In this document: positions 35,344 through 46,488 of the stretch, in pieces
Layout: every line of letters starts with the position of its first letter
How positions within the stretch are numbered: the first letter of the stretch is position 1
Origin: Methanomicrobium antiquum
GTDB lineage: Archaea; Halobacteriota; Methanomicrobia; Methanomicrobiales; Methanomicrobiaceae
DNA length: 64,000 nt
Direction of reading: 5' to 3'
Assembly (NCBI RefSeq): GCF_029633915.1
Contig: NZ_CP091092.1
Coordinates: 2,356,001 to 2,420,000 of the forward strand
Made by a program: the position numbers and the translations under genes
Notes under the pieces: model-generated
Database searches by the model: none
Seen by the model: the letters and a program-made list of their open reading frames with translations, nothing else
What the model was told of the DNA's origin: nothing

Positions 35344-36357
35344 ATGATGATGTCTACCTTGCGAACGATAAAAAATTTACCACAATTGATATTAGACATT
35401 GAATCCCGTTTGAAATCTATAGAATCACGGATAATTGTTAATGAGCAATTTATGGTTGATACCGAATCCCGTTTGAAAACGATAGAATCACGGATAATTG
35501 CTAATGAGCAATTTATGGTTGATACTGAATCCCGTTTGAAAACGATAGAATCACGGATAATTGCTAATGAGCAATTTATGGTTGATACTGAATCCCGTTT
35601 GAAATCCATGGATTTAAAGGTTGATTCTCTTGAAACTCAAATTATTAAACTCATGGCAGATATTAATTTGTTAAATAATCTGATTATTCCAGATATCTCA
35701 ATAGAAAATTCTGAATTTAATATTCCAGTAACAGATTCTTTTGATTATTCTAATTTTGAGGATATGTTCAGAGGCAGTGAGCAATTAATTAAAAAACGAC
35801 AAAAAATATATTTGCCACTTTTTAAAGAAAAAAAGATTATTGTTGATTTAGGTTCAGGAAGGGGAGAATTTTTAGAAATATTAAAGGAGTATGGACTTGA
35901 TGGAATGGGAGTAGATTTTGATGATAAAATGGTTACCCGATGTCAGAAAAAAGGTCTTAATGTTAAGTTTGGTGATATAATAGAATATTTAGAAGGTTGT
36001 CTGGATGAATCCATTGATGGAATTTTTTCATCTCAGGTTATCGAACACCTCACATTTGAAAAAATGGATCGGTTAATTAGAATTGCATTTCGCAAATTGA
36101 AAACGGATGGTATTTTTGTTATAGAAACTATAAACCCATATAATTTATTGGCTTTCCGTCTTTTTTATTTAGATCCATCTCATCAAAAACCAATCTTTCC
36201 AGAAATAGTTAGGTTTATTTGCTGTTCTTCAGGATTTGGGCATGTCAAAATAAGATATCTTTCTGAGGACATTGATCTTAATGATGATTCAGCTGTGGAT
36301 TCTTTAAATAAATGGGTAAATGGTGACTACGCTATAATTGCAAAAAAAGGAGTCTAA
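35344..36357 (+). CDS. Coiled-coil methyltransferase resembling O-antigen chain terminators (WbdD-type)
   Basis: The ATG at 35344 (AGGA 5 bases upstream) gives 337 residues. Residues about 15-115 form a coiled coil; residues 20-82 are three near-identical 21-residue units (three heptads each) and part of a fourth. After a linker, the methyltransferase domain opens with RGSEQLIKKRQKIYLPLF, VDLGSGRGEFLEIL (motif I), IFSSQVIEHL and VIETINPYN, a pattern I know from O-antigen chain-terminating methyltransferases. In E. coli O9a, WbdD's methyl/kinase cap plus coiled coil sets chain length. No kinase is seen here. Its place beside Wzt supports capping before export. Confidence 0.85.
   Translation: MMMSTLRTIKNLPQLILDIESRLKSIESRIIVNEQFMVDTESRLKTIESRIIANEQFMVDTESRLKTIESRIIANEQFMVDTESRLKSMDLKVDSLETQIIKLMADINLLNNLIIPDISIENSEFNIPVTDSFDYSNFEDMFRGSEQLIKKRQKIYLPLFKEKKIIVDLGSGRGEFLEILKEYGLDGMGVDFDDKMVTRCQKKGLNVKFGDIIEYLEGCLDESIDGIFSSQVIEHLTFEKMDRLIRIAFRKLKTDGIFVIETINPYNLLAFRLFYLDPSHQKPIFPEIVRFICCSSGFGHVKIRYLSEDIDLNDDSAVDSLNKWVNGDYAIIAKKGV
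35401..35610 (+). repeat. 63-bp in-frame tandem repeat in coiled-coil region
   Basis: Units begin at 35401, 35464, 35527 and 35590 (partial), each GAATCCCGTTTGAAA and onward. Units two and three are nearly identical, and the first differs by a few bases. The 21-codon length keeps both reading frame and heptad phase, so slippage would lengthen or shorten the coil without breaking the gene. Confidence 0.97.
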
Positions 36358-36436
36358 ATTATAATACCTTATGTTTTCTTTAAAATTCCGTATTAATTGT
36401 ACAAATATATTTTAAACAGGAGCAAATGATTTCTTT

Positions 36437-38017
36437 ATGAAAATCGGAATTAATCTCATACCTTTAAGACCCGGAAAAAATGGAGGAATGGAGGTATATC
36501 TTAGAAATTTATTGGAACAACTCTTTCTAATAGATAATGTCAATCAGTATTACCTGATCACAGCACCTTACAATGATTCAACTCTTAATTATTCGGCTCC
36601 AAATTGTAAAAAATTGCGAATTCATGAAGGAAGAGGGTTAATTGATTTAACTTCAGGATTATTATCTAAATTTATTCCATCACATACTTATGTTGATGAT
36701 CCGATGACCAGAATTATAAAAGACAATAAAATCGATTTATGGTTTTGTCCGTTTTTAAGTCTGGATCCGCGCCCATTAAATATCCCCAGTATTGTTACAA
36801 TACCTGATCTTCAGCATGAATATTTTCCTGATTATTTTTCCAAAGAGGAACTTGAATTAAGAAGAGATTATATCCAACCTTCCTGTGAGCAGGCTACTAA
36901 AATTATTACAATATCCCAATTTTCAAAACAAAGTTTTATTGAAAAATTAGGAATTAAACCTGAAAAAATTGAAGTGATTTATCTTGCAGCCGGAGATAAT
37001 TTTGGGAAAAATACTGACGATCAGAAAAAAATCTTAAATAAATACAATCTTCCTGAATATTATTTATTATACCCTGCAAATGCATGGCCTCATAAAAATC
37101 ATTTAAATCTCATTAAGGGATTTAATCACTATAAAAAAATATATAATGACTCTTTGCATCTTGTTCTTACAGGAAGTGATCTTAAAAATAATATTGCAAT
37201 TAATGATCTTATTTCACAGTATAATCTTAAAGAATCCGTTCATATTCTGAATTATATAGATAAGGGCGATATGCCTGAATTATTCAAAAATGCTAAAGCA
37301 CTTATATTTCCATCATTATTTGAGGGATTTGGGATTCCTCTTTTAGAGGCAATGACGGTTGGCTGTCCTGTGATTGCCTCTGATACAACAAGTATACCTG
37401 AAATTGCAGATAATGCAGCATATTTGTTTGAACCGACAGATCCTCTGAGTATTTGTGATGCGATACATAAGATTGTGGCTGATGAACCTCTGCGTGAAGA
37501 ACTAGTATCACGTGGAAAAGAAAGGGCGATATTATATTCATATGAAAAAGTTGCCCGAATGCATCTTGATCTTTTTACATCTGTATATAATCAATATAAA
37601 GATTCAAATAATTCATTAAAAAATGAATGCCATTATTTCCATGGTTTATATTCAGATGGATGGTTTTCCAAAATGAAATTTGTATATTGCGGGAAAAAAA
37701 GATTCAGACATTTACATATCGATCTTAGAAGCGAACTCCCTGTAAAATATCCAATGAAAATATCAATAATTCTAAATGATAAAAAAATTAATGCAATTAT
37801 TCCGTCATTAGGTATTCATTCATTTGATTTTGAAATTCCTGATATTGAAACAACAAATACAGAATACAAAATCGAGATAATTTCCAAGTACTCATATAGT
37901 CCAAAAAAACTTGGTATCAATGATGATGAAAGGAAAATTTCAATTATTCTGGATTCATTAATTATGATAGACTTTAATGAAAATTCAACAGAGTATGTTC
38001 AAAGGAAAGTAAAATGA
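36437..38017 (+). CDS. Glycosyltransferase family 4 protein with extra C-terminal domain
   Basis: The 526-residue protein has a complete GT4 core (about 1-385): INLIPLRPGKNGGMEVYLRNLL, DLQHEYFPDYF, YLLYPANAWPHKNHLNLIKG, LIFPSLFEGFGIPLLEAMTVG and SDTTSIPEIADNA. A further ~140 residues carry alternating beta strands ending in IDFNENSTEYVQ, not seen in usual GT4 enzymes. That extension may bind the acceptor. The downstream GT2 gene overlaps its stop by 4 bases. The mannosyltransferase-like motif set suggests a mannose or related donor, but the substrate is not readable. Confidence 0.9.
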   Translation: MKIGINLIPLRPGKNGGMEVYLRNLLEQLFLIDNVNQYYLITAPYNDSTLNYSAPNCKKLRIHEGRGLIDLTSGLLSKFIPSHTYVDDPMTRIIKDNKIDLWFCPFLSLDPRPLNIPSIVTIPDLQHEYFPDYFSKEELELRRDYIQPSCEQATKIITISQFSKQSFIEKLGIKPEKIEVIYLAAGDNFGKNTDDQKKILNKYNLPEYYLLYPANAWPHKNHLNLIKGFNHYKKIYNDSLHLVLTGSDLKNNIAINDLISQYNLKESVHILNYIDKGDMPELFKNAKALIFPSLFEGFGIPLLEAMTVGCPVIASDTTSIPEIADNAAYLFEPTDPLSICDAIHKIVADEPLREELVSRGKERAILYSYEKVARMHLDLFTSVYNQYKDSNNSLKNECHYFHGLYSDGWFSKMKFVYCGKKRFRHLHIDLRSELPVKYPMKISIILNDKKINAIIPSLGIHSFDFEIPDIETTNTEYKIEIISKYSYSPKKLGINDDERKISIILDSLIMIDFNENSTEYVQRKVK

Positions 38018-38922
38018 ATTCAGAAGATCTGCCGCTTGTGACTATAGTTACACCTTCGTATAACCAGGGCCGGTTTATAGAGGAGACTATTCTCAGTGTT
38101 TTAAACCAGGATTACCCTAATATCGAATATATTGTGATGGATGGTGGTTCGAACGATGAAACGTTGGATATTTTGAAAAAATATGATGACAAAATTGTCT
38201 GGGTTTCAGAAAAGGACAAAGGACAAACCGATGCAATAAACAAAGGTCTTCGGATTGCAAAAGGTGAAGTTTTGGCTTATCTTAATTCAGATGACACATA
38301 TCTTCCTGGAGCAATCAGTCGTGCAGTTCGTTATTTTTCAGAAAATCCGGACTCAAAACTATTATATGGTGAAGGCTATCATATAACTGCAGAAGGGGAT
38401 ATTATTGAAAGATATCCTACAGAACCCTACAATTTTAAACATTTGGCTGAAACCTGCTATATCTGTCAGCCTACGACATTCTGGAAACGCGAAGTTATTG
38501 AAGACATTGGATTATTTGATGAAAGTCTCCACTATGCAATGGATTATGATTATTGGATCCGTGCAGCTGAAAGATATGGAAAACTGGATTATATGCCGGA
38601 GTATTTGGCAAATTCCAGATTTTACCAGGAAACTAAAACCATGTCTAAAAGGGTAGAGGCCCATGCCGAAATTCTCAAAGTTATAAAAAGTCATTATGGG
38701 AGAGGGAATGTTCCGTTATCATGGATTTACGCATATTCTCATTTGTATGTAGATCGTTTTGTATCGCGTGATACCAAATTAAAAAATGCATTGTTTATAA
38801 TAGGAATGACAACTGTGACTACGATAAAATGCCTCCAGTTTAATCGAAAATTCCCATTTTCGGAGTTTCATAGATGGAAAGACTGGTACCTTAAATCTTT
38901 TATAAACAAAGATATGCAGTGA
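38014..38922 (+). CDS. Glycosyltransferase family 2 protein
   Basis: The 302-residue GT-A protein begins VTIVTPSYNQGRFIEETILSV, then VLNQDYPNIEYIVMDGGSNDET, with the DXD-like motif in LAYLNSDDTY and YWIRAAERYGKLDYMPEYLA near residue 190. Inverting transfer from a nucleotide sugar is expected. Its start overlaps the preceding GT4 and its stop overlaps the following GT4, each by four bases, so the three are translated together and probably act in sequence on one glycan. Confidence 0.92.
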   Translation: MNSEDLPLVTIVTPSYNQGRFIEETILSVLNQDYPNIEYIVMDGGSNDETLDILKKYDDKIVWVSEKDKGQTDAINKGLRIAKGEVLAYLNSDDTYLPGAISRAVRYFSENPDSKLLYGEGYHITAEGDIIERYPTEPYNFKHLAETCYICQPTTFWKREVIEDIGLFDESLHYAMDYDYWIRAAERYGKLDYMPEYLANSRFYQETKTMSKRVEAHAEILKVIKSHYGRGNVPLSWIYAYSHLYVDRFVSRDTKLKNALFIIGMTTVTTIKCLQFNRKFPFSEFHRWKDWYLKSFINKDMQ

Positions 38923-40070
38923 GTCAAAAAATGAAAATTGGGATTGATATAAGTTTAATCGTAGGCGAAAAGGCAGGTGTGGGATATTACACAGCAAATC
39001 TGATAGATGCACTTGCAAAAATAGATAAAAAAAATAAATATGTGCTCTATCCTTTTTTTTATCATATATATCATCCTGATTTTAAAGATGCCATAGCACC
39101 CTATAAGAGGAATTTTCGTATTCGTTTTGAAAGAATTCCTAAAAAAGTAATAGACCTGCTTTGGCGGCACTCAAAAATTCCAAAAAAATTGATTCTTGGT
39201 CATGTTGATATACTCCATTCAACAACTTTTTGTGCACCCGAGGATCATTACGGAAAATTGATTGTAACAATTTACGATATAAGCTTTGAGGTAATGCCTG
39301 AGTGTCACATTGAGGAAAACAGGCAGCATTGCCTTAAGGGAACGCTGGATGCCTTAAAATATGCGGATCGAATTATAACAATATCAAATCATGGAAAAGA
39401 AGAACTTATAAAGCATTTCGGTGCCGATCCTGATAAGATAACTGTTACACATCTAGCTGCAAAAGATATATTTTCTCCCCGCAATTTAGACGAAAAAAAT
39501 GAAGTAATTTCTAAATACAATCTTCCTGAAGATTTTATTTTATTTGTGGGTTCTTACGAACCAAGGAAGAATCTCATCACATTAATTAAAGCATATTGTA
39601 ATCTTCCCGAATCAATAAAAATTAGGCATCCGTTAGTAATTGCAGGAGGAAAGGGCTGGCTGAATTCTGAAATAGATGGACTGATTGAATCGAATAATTT
39701 TTCACAGATTTATCGAATTGGCTATGTCGATGAAGATGATCTTCCTGCACTTTATTCTGCTGCAACACTTTTTGTTTATCCTTCCTTGTATGAAGGATTT
39801 GGACTTCCCCTACTTGAGGCAATGTCATGCGGAGTCCCGGTGATAACGTCCAATACATCTTCCATGCCTGAAGTTGGGGGTGATGCGGCTCTATATTTCG
39901 ATCCTCTCAATGGAAAACAATTAAGGAATCTTATTCTTGATACAATAGATGATGAAATCCTAAAAGAAGATCTCAGGCAAAAAGGTTTTGAGAATGTAGC
40001 GAAATTTTCATGGGAGAAAACTGCAAGAGAAACTCTTCGGATATATGAATCGGTGTATAATGGAGAGTAG
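38919..40070 (+). CDS. Glycosyltransferase family 4 protein
   Basis: The 383-residue protein is a GT4 enzyme: IDISLIVGEKAGVGYYTANLI, VTIYDISFEVMPE, FVGSYEPRKNLITLIKAY, LFVYPSLYEGFGLPLLEAMSCG and TSNTSSMPEVGGDAALYF. The start is a GTG that overlaps the GT2 stop by 4 bases; an ATG five codons further (MKIGIDISL) is also usable. It ends the three-glycosyltransferase block, 73 bases before the GDP-fucose synthase-like gene. Confidence 0.92.
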   Translation: MSQKMKIGIDISLIVGEKAGVGYYTANLIDALAKIDKKNKYVLYPFFYHIYHPDFKDAIAPYKRNFRIRFERIPKKVIDLLWRHSKIPKKLILGHVDILHSTTFCAPEDHYGKLIVTIYDISFEVMPECHIEENRQHCLKGTLDALKYADRIITISNHGKEELIKHFGADPDKITVTHLAAKDIFSPRNLDEKNEVISKYNLPEDFILFVGSYEPRKNLITLIKAYCNLPESIKIRHPLVIAGGKGWLNSEIDGLIESNNFSQIYRIGYVDEDDLPALYSAATLFVYPSLYEGFGLPLLEAMSCGVPVITSNTSSMPEVGGDAALYFDPLNGKQLRNLILDTIDDEILKEDLRQKGFENVAKFSWEKTARETLRIYESVYNGE

Positions 40071-40131
40071 TCTGATTAAATATTTTAGGATCTTAATCAC
40101 AATTGGTATTCATTAGTAAAATAAATAATAA

Positions 40132-41085
<954 letters not shown>

Positions 41086-41120
41086 AAAAATGTTTTTTTT
41101 GCATAATATGTGATTCAATT

Positions 41121-41858
41121 ATGAATGAGAAATATCAGGACAATCCTCCATTAAATGAACCTTTTAAGGTTGGGCGAGATGAATCCAGACTTTTATTTGA
41201 TTTGGGTATTGCATTATCCTGTATCCAAAAAAATTATGAGAATATTAAAATATTGGATTTTGCGGCTGGGACATGCTGGATATCAGAATGGCTCAACCGG
41301 ATGGGATATGATGTATCTGCATGTGATATTTATACAAATTTTGCCTGTGTTGGCAGGGAAAGATTTTCTTTAGATAAGTGGTTAAATTCAAATTCAATGA
41401 GTTTTGTTCTTTGTGATGGTGGCTGCCTTTCATTTAAAGATAATACTTTTTCCAATATAATTTGCTTTGATTCATTACATCATATGAAGGATTATTCTAA
41501 AACCCTATCCGAAATGCATCGGGTATTAATACCCGGAGGTCGGGCAATTTTTATAGAACCGTGAGCGAAACATTCGAAAAGTAAAGAAACAATTGAGTTT
41601 CTTGATACATATGGGGAACAACTTGGACCTGACTGGATTGAACGTGATGTTATTCTTGACGAAATATACCAAATATCACAGCAATGTGGTTTTAATCAAA
41701 TGAAATTAAAGCCATTTCTGTTCCCCGGCATCTGTGAGTATTCATTTGGAGATTGGATGCAGTTTAGAAATGGAAATAGGAATCTTTCAGAATCTTATCT
41801 TACCCAGTTAAAGGATTTAAATTATAATAGCAGAGTCTGTTTTTATCTGGAAAAATAA
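41121..41858 (+). pseudogene. SAM-dependent methyltransferase interrupted by one in-frame stop
   Basis: The first 147 codons hold LDFAAGTCWISEWLNRMG (motif I), CDGGCLSF, ICFDSLHHMKDY and MHRVLIPGGRAIFIEP (motif VI), then TGA at 41562-41564. The same frame continues without a break for 98 more codons (KHSKSKETIEFLDTYGEQ ... CFYLEK) to TAA at 41856-41858. A single G-to-T change of GGA would explain the stop, because family members commonly read EPGAKHSKS here. It may be a recent nonsense mutation, or a sequence error. Selenocysteine is unlikely. Confidence 0.8.
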
Positions 41859-42003
41859 TATTTTCAATGGCATAAAAGTGATAGATGTCTCGAATTTACT
41901 AACCAATTGCACACAATGTGACAGTCATTGTTTGCTTTTAATTGGAATTTAATATTTTGAGCATTTTTAACACGGCATTGACATAATTATATTAAAATAG
42001 TTT

Positions 42004-44211
42004 TCAGGTTTCTCCTACGATTTTCATTTGGGATATACGAACAAAGAATTCTCTTGGATCTCCTGGAATAATTACACTGGTATTTTCAGGATATATTGTT
42101 TTAAAATCTACAATATTTAATCCTGGTTTAATAACTAATGGAATTGATACTGTTTCTGTCCCATTAGTTTCAATTATTAAGTCTTGTTGAGATTTTCCCT
42201 TTATCATTGAAACTTTAACAATTCTTTTATTACTATCAGGATAACCAAGGCCGGGGTCGGATAGATATGACAAAGTAATATTTTGTTCCTGATCACCTTG
42301 CCAGTAAAGATTTATTCTCATCTCTTTTCCTAACCAGTTATATTCTGATCCTTCTGTTCCTTCCATACCTTGTGGATTATCTATTAATGCAATTAAGGAA
42401 TCATCTATATCTCCAGATAGCTGAGGATATTCAGAACCCAATGTTAATTTTTTTGCATTTTGCGGGAATTCAGAGATGTTATTAAATAGAAAAGTATTAG
42501 GATATACTCTCTCAAGAGGAACATCTCCAATTACATTATTAATAAAATAAATCCGATCATTTCTTCCATGATAAGCTGCCCATGCTAATGGATATGGGTG
42601 AGATATGGATAGAATAAAATCCTGATTTTTTGTTTGTTCTAAGTAATTATATATATCAATCATTTCTTTTGCATTGTCTATTTCTACTGCACTTCTATAT
42701 CCTCCGGTTATGCTAAATGATGCAAGATACCCTGTAATTATAACAGATGATATCAGAAGACATATCAAAACAATTTTAGGAATTTTATAAATTATAGGGT
42801 GAAGTTGATCTTTTATATGGCAATTCACATCGTCCTTGCTATATTCCCAAAACTCAGACAGTAACATCCAAACGCCAAGCATTAGTATGGGAGACACAGT
42901 CATCAGCATTTTATAAAATTGATATGGATATGGTTCTGATTGAGAGAGAAGAGCCAGTGGGAAAAGTAGAATGATAAATAAAAGAATACACATTACATTT
43001 TTGTCTCTTCGCATTGCATTAATAATTCCTGTATATCCTGCAATGGTTAAAAGCGCTGCAAAAATGTTTATTACAAAAATCAAAAAAGAAGATTCGAGCA
43101 AGGATCCTGAATAACCAAACCAGAGATAGCCTAATCCCTCTATTGTCTCAGCGAATGGGAAAATAGCTTGAAGAACATTTGGCATATCATTTCCTCTGGT
43201 CATTATAGCAATGCTTCGCCCAATATAACCGATATTTATCAGGAGACCTCCGGTGATTATAAGTGTAATTACTGAAATAGAAGGAATAATTGCATTTTTC
43301 TGCAGTATGTACCAGATCATACCGCAGATTGCCAGAGCGATAAATAATAATGTGAATTCTGTATATATTGAATGAATCGAAGCAAGAATTAGTATCCCAA
43401 TTGTAACAAAGCGCCAGTCTTTTTCTTTTAATGCAAGATATATTATCAGTGGCGAGATCAAAAGAAATGGAACTGCAAGTGCCTGTGAAAGAAAATCCTG
43501 TAAGTGAATTAATGCAAATCCTGGAATACATGCTGCTGATATCGCCGCGCCATATTGTGCCCACTCATCTTTTATCAGCCTTCTGGAATAGATCCATATA
43601 ACAAAAAATGTTAATAACGGACTTAACAGTGAAATTGCCCCATATGCTGTTTTTGCATTCTGAAAAGACAAAACTGCTACATAACCCTGCAAGACACTTT
43701 GGCCTATACGATCATCTTTTTTTAATATTGCATCAACTAAATATGGAGTATCTCCGATATCATCCAGTGATGTACTAAAGGATTTATCCATTAAAAATTG
43801 AGAAATCCCAACATAGTTATGCTGGTCAATCCATCCATATCCAAGGTAATTTGATGAACCTAATACAAAATAACCAATTCCATTTGTTGCAAGGACAACA
43901 ATCGCGAGAATAAATAGTAGAGTTGGTATTTTAGGAATTTGAGGCTTATTTCTTTTATAATATACGTATGTTCCTGCTAAAATGATGAAAAAATAAGGAT
44001 ATACTGAAAGTGATAATGGTACATTTAAATAAATAATAGTTTGTAATAAGATTATTACAAATGGAATACCGAGGAATGGCATTAATATCCAAAAATAATC
44101 CTCTTGGTAATGTTTTGGTATCAATAATAAAGATAAAAGGAAACCACTAATGAAAATTATTACTATTGTGAATATTAGCATTAAAATTGAAGATATTATT
44201 TCAGTTATCAT
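42004..44211 (-). CDS. Large polytopic membrane protein, probably envelope glycan related
   Basis: The 735-residue protein has about 12 hydrophobic helices in the first 510 residues and then an extracytoplasmic beta-rich tail (about 515-735). The loop after the first helices contains GYGWIDQHNYVGISQFLMD, with an acidic residue pair as in GT-C-type glycosyltransferases. It overlaps its upstream neighbour by 11 bases, so the two are coupled. I do not recognise a named family; a lipid-linked sugar transferase or polymer-handling role is inferred from the architecture and glycan context. Confidence 0.65.
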   Translation of the reverse strand: MITEIISSILMLIFTIVIIFISGFLLSLLLIPKHYQEDYFWILMPFLGIPFVIILLQTIIYLNVPLSLSVYPYFFIILAGTYVYYKRNKPQIPKIPTLLFILAIVVLATNGIGYFVLGSSNYLGYGWIDQHNYVGISQFLMDKSFSTSLDDIGDTPYLVDAILKKDDRIGQSVLQGYVAVLSFQNAKTAYGAISLLSPLLTFFVIWIYSRRLIKDEWAQYGAAISAACIPGFALIHLQDFLSQALAVPFLLISPLIIYLALKEKDWRFVTIGILILASIHSIYTEFTLLFIALAICGMIWYILQKNAIIPSISVITLIITGGLLINIGYIGRSIAIMTRGNDMPNVLQAIFPFAETIEGLGYLWFGYSGSLLESSFLIFVINIFAALLTIAGYTGIINAMRRDKNVMCILLFIILLFPLALLSQSEPYPYQFYKMLMTVSPILMLGVWMLLSEFWEYSKDDVNCHIKDQLHPIIYKIPKIVLICLLISSVIITGYLASFSITGGYRSAVEIDNAKEMIDIYNYLEQTKNQDFILSISHPYPLAWAAYHGRNDRIYFINNVIGDVPLERVYPNTFLFNNISEFPQNAKKLTLGSEYPQLSGDIDDSLIALIDNPQGMEGTEGSEYNWLGKEMRINLYWQGDQEQNITLSYLSDPGLGYPDSNKRIVKVSMIKGKSQQDLIIETNGTETVSIPLVIKPGLNIVDFKTIYPENTSVIIPGDPREFFVRISQMKIVGET

Positions 44212-46333
44212 TCTTTGAGATCTCCAGGAAGTATTTTCTTAATTGATACAAACATATTATAACGAAAATAAATAATGATGTTAAACTCAAGTAATTAGTC
44301 CATTTCAGCCCGGTAAATTCATATGTGATTTCATTTTTACCAGGAGGAACCATAACTCCAACTTTATTTCCAATATTCATACAAGTTACTGATTTACCGT
44401 TGATCTTTATTTCAATCATATCCGGGTAATATAATACCGGCAGTTGAACTATTAATGAATTGCTATTGTTGATTACTAATTTGTTTGAAGATATTTTTTG
44501 TATTCGAGGATCTCTGGCAGAAATATATTCATCTGATGAAAGCATTTGAGGAAAAATTTTAAATGAATCAAGTAGTAATGCCAATTTGCGATTATCTGTA
44601 CTCCTGGGATCAATCTCACTAGGAATAAAGTATTTGTTAGATTCTATTTCAATGTTTAATTTATTATTTTGAGAGTTCAATACTGAATTATTGTATTTTG
44701 ATATATTATTGATTGGGATATTTATCATAAATGATCCCCGTTGTAAATTTGTTTGATTAAGATATTCCCCATTCAAAAAAAATGTCAGTATAAGATTACC
44801 CGTCTGCTCTGGAACATTTCCTTTCATTTCTATAATGATTGGATTATTATATTGAGATTCATTTATATATATGTTGGCTGTATTTAGGAGCCATCCCCCC
44901 GAATATCCATTAATCAACGTAGTTTTATCTCCATATGGAAAGCCATTACTTGAGAGTGATAATTTTGACATTTGATATATAGTTGTTGCACCTCCACCTC
45001 CCATATCTGGAGATGAAACTAAATCTGTAATTGTATTTTCTGGTTCTCCTATGTGATTAGGAAGGTAAGTGCTAGTAAATGATAGACAAATCAATAATAT
45101 TATGGCTGCATGTTCTAATTTAAATTCTTCAAATATTTTTATTAATACAATTGGAGCTATCATTGCTCCAAAAATCACGAGATAAACTAATATTCGACAA
45201 GTAACTTGAACATATAGTAGTTGACTTGGTAAATATGACCAGAAATTTACTGGAGATAATATTAATAAAAATGCTACAAATGAGCAAAAAACTAATATTT
45301 TTAGCAGAGTAAGATTTATTTGGTTATTTCTTTTTAATACTGTGTTTGATTTAGAATATTTTTTTGAAGTTAATATTATTATTCCACAGACAATAAATGT
45401 CAATACTGGAGCCCCTATTTGAAATCCCAAATTAGTATTTCCTACTTCCTCAAAATAATTGATAGGCAATGGGAGAATTTTAGATGGTGCAAACAAAACC
45501 CAGATCGTTGTAAGATAATTTGAATCAAATGGATTGTTTTGTAAGATTTTGATGACTAAATTATTCGAAAGAATTAATTGTGGTATCAAGTACCATGCTG
45601 ATATTAAAAAGGCAAGAATTGAGCTTGATATCATTCCAAATATGGAGTAATATGATTCTCTATTAATTAGGAATAAACAGATTACGATTATGAATAAAAA
45701 TACCATTGTGTATAAACTAAAGATATTATGTGTAAGAAATAGAAGGGCTAAGAAGAAAGATAAAAATAGATAATCTATGACATTCTTTGAATAAAAGCCT
45801 TTAAAAAGATAATAAAAAACACAAGGTAATATTCCAAAAGATACAATTTCCGGAAAAGCAAATCTACCATGAATATCTGTCAAAAGATAAGGTGCAGTAA
45901 GGTAAACAGTTGATGCAATTGTTGCTGCATATTTATTTTGTGTTGTCAAAAGCCCAAATTTGTAGAGGTAATACGCACCTAAAAAGAGACTAAGCATAAT
46001 TACCAGTTTATATGCAAAATATGGTTCGTCTGTTATAATGTAAAAAATGGCTCCTAAGGTATATGGAAAATTGCCATAAAATTGAAATATTGGGTATCTC
46101 TCTCCATCAAGAGCGTTTGGAGCGATTCTAATTGGGAACTGTCCTTCAGCGAGTGCATTTTTTGCTTCTATAACTCCAGATATATGGTTTAACAAATCAT
46201 TTGCAGAGGATTCAACTGGAATATTTGAACCAAGAGGGGACATTATTGAAATAATTAATATGAGTATAAGTAAAACAGCTGGGAGGTTTTCACCACTCTT
46301 CATTAGGTTGGAATAAATCTTCTCTATACTCAT
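44201..46333 (-). CDS. Large membrane protein of the 6-pyruvoyl-tetrahydropterin-synthase-related type
   Basis: The 710-residue protein has a first-loop motif SANDLLNHISGVIEAKNAL, then QFPIRIAPNALDGERYPIFQ and YGNFPYTLGAIFYI, which I recognise from membrane proteins labelled 6-PTPS-related, a group of predicted GT-C-like transferases. About ten helices fill residues 15-420; an outside beta-rich domain follows (about 425-685), and one last helix sits near the C-terminus. The pterin link in the label is historical and not supported by active-site residues. It is the first gene of the leftward pair. Confidence 0.7.
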   Translation of the reverse strand: MSIEKIYSNLMKSGENLPAVLLILILIISIMSPLGSNIPVESSANDLLNHISGVIEAKNALAEGQFPIRIAPNALDGERYPIFQFYGNFPYTLGAIFYIITDEPYFAYKLVIMLSLFLGAYYLYKFGLLTTQNKYAATIASTVYLTAPYLLTDIHGRFAFPEIVSFGILPCVFYYLFKGFYSKNVIDYLFLSFFLALLFLTHNIFSLYTMVFLFIIVICLFLINRESYYSIFGMISSSILAFLISAWYLIPQLILSNNLVIKILQNNPFDSNYLTTIWVLFAPSKILPLPINYFEEVGNTNLGFQIGAPVLTFIVCGIIILTSKKYSKSNTVLKRNNQINLTLLKILVFCSFVAFLLILSPVNFWSYLPSQLLYVQVTCRILVYLVIFGAMIAPIVLIKIFEEFKLEHAAIILLICLSFTSTYLPNHIGEPENTITDLVSSPDMGGGGATTIYQMSKLSLSSNGFPYGDKTTLINGYSGGWLLNTANIYINESQYNNPIIIEMKGNVPEQTGNLILTFFLNGEYLNQTNLQRGSFMINIPINNISKYNNSVLNSQNNKLNIEIESNKYFIPSEIDPRSTDNRKLALLLDSFKIFPQMLSSDEYISARDPRIQKISSNKLVINNSNSLIVQLPVLYYPDMIEIKINGKSVTCMNIGNKVGVMVPPGKNEITYEFTGLKWTNYLSLTSLFIFVIICLYQLRKYFLEISKNDN

Positions 46334-46448
46334 ATTATACTAATTATGGAAGAAACAAGTTATATTAATTATTGTTTTGTTTTTTAATAACTTCTGCCAT
46401 AATATTTTTCATGAAAATAGTTGCAACATAAAAATTTGAACAAAAACA

Positions 46449-46459
46449 ATATTTAAAAG
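46449..46459 (+). promoter_or_regulatory. TATA-like box upstream of GtrB-like gene
   Basis: ATATTTAAAAG lies about 30-40 bases before the ATG at 46489. Archaeal promoters have such boxes about 26 bases upstream of transcription start, so the transcript would begin just before the start codon. Confidence 0.5.
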
Positions 46460-46488
46460 TATTTTGAGAATGAAATAATTATAACTTT

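Noticed and set aside
41562-41564. Selenocysteine codon
   Set aside because: No SECIS-like hairpin was seen, the position is normally glycine, and methyltransferases of this group do not use selenocysteine.
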